Of a stretch of 21,844 nt of DNA, positions 7,275 to 13,832 are shown piece after piece. The notes below the pieces were generated by a model. That model searched no databases. It saw nothing but the letters and a program-made list of their open reading frames with translations, and was not told the origin of the DNA. The position numbers and the translations under genes are program-made. The number at the start of each line of letters is the position of its first letter. The stretch's first letter is position 1. Source of the DNA: JBMDXB01 sp048594975 (GTDB taxonomy: Bacteria > Acidobacteriota > Vicinamibacteria > Vicinamibacterales > 2-12-FULL-66-21); assembly GCA_048594975.1 (NCBI GenBank), contig JBMDXQ010000159.1, forward strand, positions 1-21,844, in the 5' to 3' direction.

Positions 7275-9998
7275 CTATTCGTACCGTAGCGCGACGGTGG
7301 GGTCGACAGAGGCCGCCCGCCCGGCCGGCAGCGCCGCAGCGAGCACGCACACCCCCAGCAACAACAGCGCCGTTCCAATGAGGGTGGACAGATCCGTTGG
7401 CTGCAATCCGAACAGCAGGCTGTTCAGCAGATGCGTCGTCGAAAGCGCGGCAGGAATACCCAGGGCCACACCCACAATTGCCAGACGCAACGTGTCGAGC
7501 AGGACCATTGAAACCAGCATTCGTCTCCGCGCTCCGAGTGCCAAACGAATCCCAATCTCTTTCGTTCTGCGGGCCACGGTGTAAGCGATCACGCCATACA
7601 AACCGACGGCGGCAAGCAGCAGGGCCATCACTCCCAAAACCCCCAACAGCTTCGCCACCAGGCGTTCCGACGCCAGCGTCTCATTGATCGCTTCTTCCAG
7701 CGTCGTCACCTGGTGCACCGTCAGACTCGGTTCCACTGCATTCAGAACGTGCTGTATCTGATTCGTCAAACCGGCCGTGCCCGCGGCGAGGCGCAGATGT
7801 AGCAGTCCGAGACCTCCACGGTCCTCCGGCATGGGCTGATAGGTCATGTGTCTCGCATCTTCCCGGAGATTGTCATATTTTGCATCGCGCACGACCCCGA
7901 CGATCTCCCTACCTTCTGCGTTATCGAGCGTCCGACTGAACGGGATGTAGCGACGCTGTTCATCAATCCCCGGAAAATAGATCAGCCTGCCCAGTGGATT
8001 CCTTTCGCCAAAGTAGTGTCGAGCCGTCGTCTCGTTGATCACGACAACGTTTGATCGGGTGTCCCGCTCGGTGAACGTACGGCCGCGCACAACCGTCATG
8101 CCGACGGTTCGAAAGTATTCGGGCGAGACGGCGTTTTGTCGCACTTCACGGTCGCGCTCCGGATCGATTGGCGAGTCAGGCACCCGAACTGGTGCGGTCT
8201 GCATCGAGCCCCGGAACAACCCATACGCGGCGAAACCAACTGCGGTGACACCGGGAATCGTTCGAAGGCGTTCCGTGAGCGTGGCACGAAGGCTTCCCGG
8301 CTGCGACTGTGGCACACTCGGACCGTCAGTGCGCAGCGTCACGGTGACGACATGCGCGCGATCGACGCCAATATCGAGACCCCGGAAATTCTGCAGGCTG
8401 CGGATGAGCAGGCCTGCCCCGATGAGCAGCCACAACGACAGAGCAACCTGCGCGATCACCAGCGCTTGACGCACACGTTGCCGCGCCCGGCCGGCGACTT
8501 GTGGAAGGCCAGTAGCCTGGAGCGAAGGGTTTATCTCGACGCTCGTGGCGTGGAGTGCCGGAATCAATCCACAGAGCACCGCCGTGAGCGCCGACGCAGC
8601 GAGAGTGAATGTGAACACCCGCGCATCCGGCTGTATATCGAACACACCCAATGGCATCTGCCGTACGAGCAGGTCGCTCGTCCACCGCATGAGGAGCAGA
8701 CCGACCCCGCCACCGGCCGCCGCCAACAGAACGCTTTCGGTGAGCAGCTGACGAATCAAGCGCATCCGGCTTGCCCCGATCGCCAGACGAATCCCGATCT
8801 CTCGCTGTCGCGCCATGCCGCGCGTGACGAGAAGATTCGCGATGTTGAAGCAAGCGATGAGCAGGAGGAGGCCAACGGCAGCCATCAGAATGGTGAGCGG
8901 CCGCCAAAGCACGCGCCGCATCGCGTTCAACCCCGCACTGCCGCGGGCAACCTCGATGCGGAACTCGTCGGGTCTGCCCCGGTGTATGAGGCTCCCCGAG
9001 CCGGTCGCAATCTCCTCCGACTTGATTTGTTGGAAAATCGTTGTGAGCTCCGCAGCCGCCCGCCGTTCGTCGCGTACTGATTTGAGCCGTCCGATTGGCC
9101 TGAACCAGGTCGCGGTGCGCACGTCAAGCAGGTTCCGCGACGCAAGCCGTGGCTGCATCAAAATCGGAATCCACATGTCGCGTGCGACGCCCACCCGATC
9201 ACCGAAGAAGCCCTTGGGTGTCACTCCGATGATGGTGAACGCGGTGTCGTTCAGGTGGATGGCACGGCCTACGATCGAGGGATCACGCGAGAGGCGGCCG
9301 TTCCAGAAGGCGTAGCTGATCACGGCCACCGCGCCCTCCCCAGGCACCTGGCTGTCGGCCGGCGTGAACACGCGTCCAACGACAGCGTTCACGCCAAGCA
9401 TCGTGAAGTAGTTCGCCGACACCACGCCACCGCGGACGTCATCGAGATCCTCGGCCACCCCTTCGAGTCTGACCCGTTTGAATTCGATGCTACCTGATGC
9501 CACGATCTCCGACAGGATCTGCTGCCGGCTCGACAGGTCGCGGAACTGCGGATAGCCGAAAGCGGTCTGACGCTCGCCCTGACGCGCGTCGAGCGCGACG
9601 AGTGTGTCCGGCTCGCTGGCCGGCAGATCCTTCAACAGCGCCGCGTCAACGAGACTGAAGATGGCCGTGTTTGCTCCAATGCTGAGCGCGAGCGTGAGAA
9701 TGGCCGTCGCCACGAATGCTGGATTCCGCCTGAACGTTCTCAGCGCGTAGCGGACGTCCTGCCAGAGCACGTCAACGAAGCCGATGCCGCGAGCGTCACG
9801 ACACTGATCCTCGATCAGTGCCTTCGGTCCAAAGCGAGCTCGTGCGCGACGGCGGGCCTCCTCTTCGCCCATGCCGGCAGCGAGATTCTTCCTCGTCTGC
9901 ATCTCGATATGAAACTCCAGTTCGGCGTCGAGTTCGTCATCGACGCGCCGCCGAAGGGCGAGTGCGCGCACCCGAAGCCACAAATCCCACGCCTTCAT
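7275..9998 (-). CDS. ADOP-type orphan ABC permease 3
   Basis: A complete 907-residue duplicated permease. The prefix domain spans about 1-90 (DELDAELEFHIEMQTRKNLA, GMGEEEARRRARARFG). Helices are predicted at about 95-118, 366-391, 420-438, 459-482, 511-533, 782-806, 833-853 and 870-890. Two MacB-like periplasmic domains span about 120-360 and 535-775. The two FtsX signatures are ARQREIGIRLAIGASRMRLI (396-415) and RRTKEIGIRLALGARRRMLV (810-829). It ends with the family tail ASVDPTVALRYE. Its ATG comes 1 nt after the padR-3 stop with no strong ribosome site of its own, so translation probably depends on coupling. No ATPase gene follows. The transport role is inferred from the MacB/FtsX family; the substrate is unknown. 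Confidence 0.93.
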   Translation of the reverse strand: MKAWDLWLRVRALALRRRVDDELDAELEFHIEMQTRKNLAAGMGEEEARRRARARFGPKALIEDQCRDARGIGFVDVLWQDVRYALRTFRRNPAFVATAILTLALSIGANTAIFSLVDAALLKDLPASEPDTLVALDARQGERQTAFGYPQFRDLSSRQQILSEIVASGSIEFKRVRLEGVAEDLDDVRGGVVSANYFTMLGVNAVVGRVFTPADSQVPGEGAVAVISYAFWNGRLSRDPSIVGRAIHLNDTAFTIIGVTPKGFFGDRVGVARDMWIPILMQPRLASRNLLDVRTATWFRPIGRLKSVRDERRAAAELTTIFQQIKSEEIATGSGSLIHRGRPDEFRIEVARGSAGLNAMRRVLWRPLTILMAAVGLLLLIACFNIANLLVTRGMARQREIGIRLAIGASRMRLIRQLLTESVLLAAAGGGVGLLLMRWTSDLLVRQMPLGVFDIQPDARVFTFTLAASALTAVLCGLIPALHATSVEINPSLQATGLPQVAGRARQRVRQALVIAQVALSLWLLIGAGLLIRSLQNFRGLDIGVDRAHVVTVTLRTDGPSVPQSQPGSLRATLTERLRTIPGVTAVGFAAYGLFRGSMQTAPVRVPDSPIDPERDREVRQNAVSPEYFRTVGMTVVRGRTFTERDTRSNVVVINETTARHYFGERNPLGRLIYFPGIDEQRRYIPFSRTLDNAEGREIVGVVRDAKYDNLREDARHMTYQPMPEDRGGLGLLHLRLAAGTAGLTNQIQHVLNAVEPSLTVHQVTTLEEAINETLASERLVAKLLGVLGVMALLLAAVGLYGVIAYTVARRTKEIGIRLALGARRRMLVSMVLLDTLRLAIVGVALGIPAALSTTHLLNSLLFGLQPTDLSTLIGTALLLLGVCVLAAALPAGRAASVDPTVALRYE

Positions 9999-9999
9999 C

Positions 10000-10335
10000 T
10001 CAGGCCATCTTCAGGACGCGGTTAATCGCCGAGGAAAGCCGCTCCCAATCGCCGGTCTCCGCTTCGAGTTGCCTCCGCCCGGCCGCAGTGAGGTGATAAA
10101 AGCGAGCCCTTCGACCAAGTTCCGAGATACCCCACTCCGCTCGGATCCACCCGCGATGCTCCAGTCGGTGGAGTGCCGGGTACAAGGACCCCTGATTCAC
10201 CTGCAGAACGTCCCGCGAAATCTGCTCGATCCGTTCGGCGATCGCCCAACCATGCAGTGGTTGGGCCTGGAGGGTCCGCAAGATGAGCAGATCGAGCGTG
10301 CCCTGCAAAAGGTCCAGTGCGGGTCGTGGCGCCAT
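10000..10335 (-). CDS. PadR-family transcriptional regulator 3
   Basis: A 111-residue ADOP-linked PadR repressor: LLQGTLDLLILRTLQAQPLH at residues 9-28, the recognition segment NQGSLYPALHRLEHRGWIR at about 47-65, GRRARFYHLTAAGRRQLEAE at about 74-93, and a C-terminal dimerisation helix. The ATG at 10335 is chosen over the in-frame GTG at 10353 because that GTG lies inside the -10 box (10350-10355). The ATG also gives exactly the length of PadR-1. The mRNA leader would be about 8 nt, too short for a ribosome site. It heads the operon with permease 3 and is divergent from padR-4, with about 490 nt between the two starts. Confidence 0.92.
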   Translation of the reverse strand: MAPRPALDLLQGTLDLLILRTLQAQPLHGWAIAERIEQISRDVLQVNQGSLYPALHRLEHRGWIRAEWGISELGRRARFYHLTAAGRRQLEAETGDWERLSSAINRVLKMA

Positions 10336-10337
10336 GA

Positions 10338-10378
10338 TGTCGAACGTCGACACTACGCCTCTTGGTGTCGAATGTCAA
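10338..10378 (-). promoter_or_regulatory. padR-3 promoter and operator
   Basis: On the minus strand there is a perfect TTGACA (10378-10373), 17 nt, then the -10 TAGTGT (10355-10350). A 7-bp perfect inverted repeat, TCGACAC (10347-10353) and GTGTCGA (10365-10371) with an 11-nt spacer, spans the spacer and the -10. A third half-site creates a second palindrome, TGTCGA-3 nt-TCGACA, at 10338-10352. One arm starts 1-2 nt after the -35 box. The geometry, including the 11-nt spacer, matches the padR-1 operator although the half-site sequence is different. Confidence 0.78.
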
Positions 10379-10759
10379 CAACAAGTGAAATCCTACGGGG
10401 AGCGGGTCAGCCTCCACTCGTACATCCCAACTCAGCCGTGAGCTCTGCGCCACCGAGGAGTCGTGTCGACGGCCCTTCCGTTTCGTCGCCCGTAGCAATC
10501 TTCAGGAACTGCCGGAACAAATCAGGAGCGACACCGCAACACCTGCGTAGCAGCGGTCCAATGTGCGCCCATGGTTCCGACATCAGGCAGATGCGGGCGG
10601 ACCTAGCGGGCTTCGTCCGGACAGAAATCTCGCGACGCGCGATTCCCGACGCCCCTCGCGCGGCGGGCGTTGCTGACAGCCACACCGCGGGCAGGTCCGC
10701 CGTCGTCACGAGCGCTGCCGCGGGCCGCAGGGTTTGAGGGGCGGAAGAGCTGATTCGTT
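10379..10759. other. Divergent intergenic stretch with no supported gene
   Basis: About 380 bp lie between the padR-3 and padR-4 promoters. A minus-strand frame (to about 10407) includes protein-like pieces such as VAPDLFRQFLKIATGDETEG, but it has no start context, no family match that I recognise, and would run through the padR-4 promoter. It may be a remnant. Confidence 0.4.
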
Positions 10760-10824
10760 GATGAGTCACCGTTGGATGAGTCACCTTGACATTCTAGGTG
10801 AACGGGCATATCGTGGCCACCTAG
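10760..10824 (+). promoter_or_regulatory. padR-4 promoter, operator and upstream direct repeats
   Basis: A perfect TTGACA (10786-10791), 17 nt, then the -10 TATCGT (10809-10814). An inverted repeat CTAGGTG (10794-10800) / CACCTAG (10818-10824) has a 17-nt spacer, with the first arm starting 3 nt after the -35 box. Upstream, GATGAGTCACC is present twice (10760-10770 and 10775-10785, 15-bp period). The TCACC of the second copy pairs with GGTGA at 10797-10801 across 11 nt, the spacer seen at padR-1 and padR-3. The -10 ends 11 nt before the ATG, so the leader would be about 4-5 nt. Confidence 0.72.
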
Positions 10825-10825
10825 C

Positions 10826-11171
10826 ATGTCTACCAAAGCAGACCGCGACCGGATCGAGCTGCTGCAGGGCACGCTCGACTTACGCATCCTCCGAACGCTG
10901 CGTCTCGGACCGGCTCACGGCCTCGCCAAGTCGATCGAGCACGGCTCCGATGAGGTGCTGCAGGTGGACCAAGGATGGCTGTGCCCGGCCTTGCACCGCT
11001 TGATCAGACGCGGATGGATCACCTTCGAGAATGGCACTTCCGAGAACAACCGGCGCGCAGTGTTATCGACTGACCGCGAAGGGCCGGAAACAACTCGAGG
11101 TCGAAACAAGCAAGTGGGACACGCTCGCCCGGGCCGTTGCTCGCATACTTCGCCCCGCGGCGCAGGAGTGA
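10826..11171 (+). pseudogene. PadR-family regulator 4, frameshifted
   Basis: It starts as a normal ADOP-linked PadR (MSTKADRDRIELLQGTLDLR) but breaks at 11060-11063. After NNRRA the frame is lost, and the conserved continuation YRLTAKGRKQLEVETSKWDT is read one frame over, from 11064 to the stop at 11169-11171. A 2-nt deletion explains this: the paralogs have two codons where only GTGT remains. In the original frame, translation runs on to 11179 with an unrelated tail. The DNA-binding half is also altered, with two residues missing after AHG and the usual SLYPAL recognition motif changed to WLCPAL. The product is probably non-functional, although a single-base-level assembly error cannot be excluded for the frameshift. 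The stop in the shifted frame is 4 nt from permease 4. Confidence 0.8.
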
Positions 11172-11175
11172 CGCG

Positions 11176-13788
11176 ATGAAGCGCGCGCGACGAGCACTCA
11201 GCGGGCTGGACGACGACATTCGCGAACACATCGAACTGGAAACTCAGGAGAACATCGACAGGGGAATGTCGCCCGAGGACGCGCGTCGTCAGGCTCTGCT
11301 CAAGTTCGGCAACGTGTCGCTCGTGAAAGAGGATGCCCGAAGCGTCTGGGCATGGCGGCGGTTTGACGAACTCTGGAGCACGACGCGTATTGCTGCGCGA
11401 ACGTGGCGCCGCACGCCCCTGCTCGCGACCGCGATCGTCGTCACGTTGGCCCTCGGCATTGGCGCGACGACGGCCGCGTTCACGGTTGCGTACTCGGTGC
11501 TCGTGCAGCGGTTCCCGTTTCCCGATCCGGACCGGCTGGTGTGGGTGACGACCTACGACAGCCGGGCGTCAGATGCAAGTGAAGCCGTGATCGGTTCGAA
11601 CCGGCTGCCGCAGTTCGCCGACTGGCAACAGCATCTGACCGCATTCGAGCAGATAGGTGCGTGGGCCGGCAGTGCCCCTGATGTTTTCACTGTGACCGGT
11701 ATGGGAACGCCTGAGCGGGTGAGCGGGCTCCGAGTCACGCAGCAGTTGCTTCCGATGCTTGGCGCGACGCCCGTCGTTGGCCGCCTTTTCCAAAACGGTG
11801 ACGACCAGCCGGGCGCCGAGCGGACGATCGTGCTCTCGCACGCCTATTGGCAGCGGCGATTCGGCGGCCGGCCGGTTATTGTCGGTCAGTCCGTCACGGT
11901 CGAGAACGCGCCGCACACCATCATTGGTGTGCTATCGCCCGAATTGCCGCTGTCGGGCAGCTTGTTCGCAGGCGCACCTGTCGAGGTGTACCTTCCGTTG
12001 ACTGTGGATGGGAATACGGACATCGGCGGCTTTATGGCGGTGATCGGCCGTCTCCGATCTGGCGTGACTGCGCAACAGGCCCGCGCCGAGCTGGCGAGCC
12101 GACAGGCTGCGCTTTCGGTAGGCAAGTGGCAGTGGATGACAGTACTCGCACAGCAGGTGATCCCGCTGCCCGATCTCGTGACGCGGGCTGCGCGATCACC
12201 GGTATTGCTTCTGGTTGGCGGCGTCGGATGCGTACTGCTGATCGCCTGCGCGAATCTGGCGAACCTCCTCCTGGTCCGGGCAAGCGGGCGCCGTCGTGAG
12301 ATCCAGGTTCGGACGGCGCTCGGTGCTTCGGTCGGCCGGGTGCTCGGTCAGATGACGATCGAGAGCGCCGTGCTCGTTGCTGCCGGCGGCGCCGGCGGCG
12401 TCGCCCTCGCCGTCACCGCCATCGAGCTACTCCCCCGTGTGAGCTGGCTCTCGCTTCCGCGCGTGGGCGAGCTGCAGATCGGATGGCCGGCAATCGCCTT
12501 TACCGCGACCATCTGCGCGGCTATCACGTTCATTTTTGGCGGCGTGGCCTTGCTGCAACTGCGACAGCGAGACGTTATGGAAGGCCTGCGACCGCACCCC
12601 GGAATCACGACAGATCGACGTGCTGCTTCGGTCCAGCGGGTGGCGCTCGCCACCCAAGTTGCCATTGTGATTGTCCTCACTGTGGCCGGTGGGCTACTCC
12701 TGCGCAGCTTGACTACCCTCGTCAGCGTAGATCCAGGGTTTAGCCCTCGCGGTGCAATGGCCATCCGCGTTGACCCCGCTGGACGCGTCGCGCCTCCGGC
12801 CCGGCTGTCGTTCTTCGATCGAGTGCTCGAGAACGTCAGAGCAGTGCCCGGTGTGGAATCGGCCGCGCTGACTATCCACGTGCCGATGGGAGACCGCCCG
12901 AGCATGGGGTGGGACGCGATCCCTGAGGGTCGGGAGTACAACGCCGCAGCTGACAACGCCGCGGGGCGAATCGTGAGCCCAGGCTATTTTCGAACGGTCG
13001 GCATTCGGATTCTCGAGGGCCGAGACTTCGATCCGCGCGATGTTCGACCCAATCCGTTCGTCATGGCCGTCAACGAGACGTTCGCGCGCGGAATTCGGTC
13101 GGCAGGGGGCGATCCCCTAGGGGCGCGATTCCTCGTACTCGGCAACATCCGCCAGGTTGTGGCGGTCGTCAAGGACGTCAGGTATCGAAGGCTTGACGGC
13201 AATCCGGGGCGCGAGGTGTACATCCCCATGGGCCAGGCGCCGAGCTTTTTCCAGTCGTACGACCTCGTTGTACGCGCCGCCGATCCGATGCAGTTAGTTC
13301 CATCGATTCGCGCAGCGATTTGGGAGGTCGATCGCGACCAAGCACTCGGCACGCCCGTGGCGTTGGATGAATACATCGGCCGCACGCTGCGGCCACGGCG
13401 CCTGTTGACCGTCGTCATCAGCGTGTTCGCGGTAACCGCGCTCCTGCTGGCAGCCTGCGGCGTGTATGGCGTGGTCGGCTACCGCGTCGCGCAGCGGATG
13501 AAAGAGATCGCGGTGCGACTCGCCCTCGGTGCGCCGCGCGGTCACGTGACCGCGGCTGTGCTGAGTGACACAATGACATGCGTCAGCTTCGGGCTTGCCG
13601 CAGGCGTCGTGCTCGCGCTCGCAGCAGCGTCTTCGATTCGCAGCTATTTGTTCGGCGTCGAGCCGAACGATGCCACTACGGTTGTCGCTGCGTGCACTGC
13701 CGCCGTACTGGCGGCGCTGCTCGCCGCTTACCTGCCCGTCCGTCGCGCGCTGCGTGTCGATCCGAGTGCGGCACTGCGTGTCGAGTAG
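11176..13788 (+). CDS. ADOP-type orphan ABC permease 4
   Basis: A complete 870-residue permease. The prefix is about 1-75 (LDDDIREHIELETQENIDRG, EDARRQALLKFGN). Helices are predicted at about 83-106, 341-367, 393-413, 437-461, 487-509, 743-768, 796-818 and 832-854, with MacB-like domains at about 108-335 and 512-738. The FtsX signatures are RRREIQVRTALGASVGRVLG (372-391) and QRMKEIAVRLALGAPRGHVT (773-792). The ATG at 11176 has an AGGAG site at 11164-11168, 7 nt upstream, inside the end of the broken padR-4. Because the ribosome site is its own, the permease can be translated despite the frameshift. Permease 5 follows after 44 nt on the same strand with no regulator between them, so they probably form one operon. 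Confidence 0.92.
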   Translation: MKRARRALSGLDDDIREHIELETQENIDRGMSPEDARRQALLKFGNVSLVKEDARSVWAWRRFDELWSTTRIAARTWRRTPLLATAIVVTLALGIGATTAAFTVAYSVLVQRFPFPDPDRLVWVTTYDSRASDASEAVIGSNRLPQFADWQQHLTAFEQIGAWAGSAPDVFTVTGMGTPERVSGLRVTQQLLPMLGATPVVGRLFQNGDDQPGAERTIVLSHAYWQRRFGGRPVIVGQSVTVENAPHTIIGVLSPELPLSGSLFAGAPVEVYLPLTVDGNTDIGGFMAVIGRLRSGVTAQQARAELASRQAALSVGKWQWMTVLAQQVIPLPDLVTRAARSPVLLLVGGVGCVLLIACANLANLLLVRASGRRREIQVRTALGASVGRVLGQMTIESAVLVAAGGAGGVALAVTAIELLPRVSWLSLPRVGELQIGWPAIAFTATICAAITFIFGGVALLQLRQRDVMEGLRPHPGITTDRRAASVQRVALATQVAIVIVLTVAGGLLLRSLTTLVSVDPGFSPRGAMAIRVDPAGRVAPPARLSFFDRVLENVRAVPGVESAALTIHVPMGDRPSMGWDAIPEGREYNAAADNAAGRIVSPGYFRTVGIRILEGRDFDPRDVRPNPFVMAVNETFARGIRSAGGDPLGARFLVLGNIRQVVAVVKDVRYRRLDGNPGREVYIPMGQAPSFFQSYDLVVRAADPMQLVPSIRAAIWEVDRDQALGTPVALDEYIGRTLRPRRLLTVVISVFAVTALLLAACGVYGVVGYRVAQRMKEIAVRLALGAPRGHVTAAVLSDTMTCVSFGLAAGVVLALAAASSIRSYLFGVEPNDATTVVAACTAAVLAALLAAYLPVRRALRVDPSAALRVE

Positions 13789-13832
13789 TCAGATGCACGG
13801 AGGACCACCATCGTCTTCCAGGAGCGAAAGCG

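Noticed and set aside
10336..10353. GTG at 10353 as the padR-3 start
   Set aside because: The codon lies inside the -10 box, so it would not be transcribed. The ATG at 10335 also gives the same length as PadR-1.
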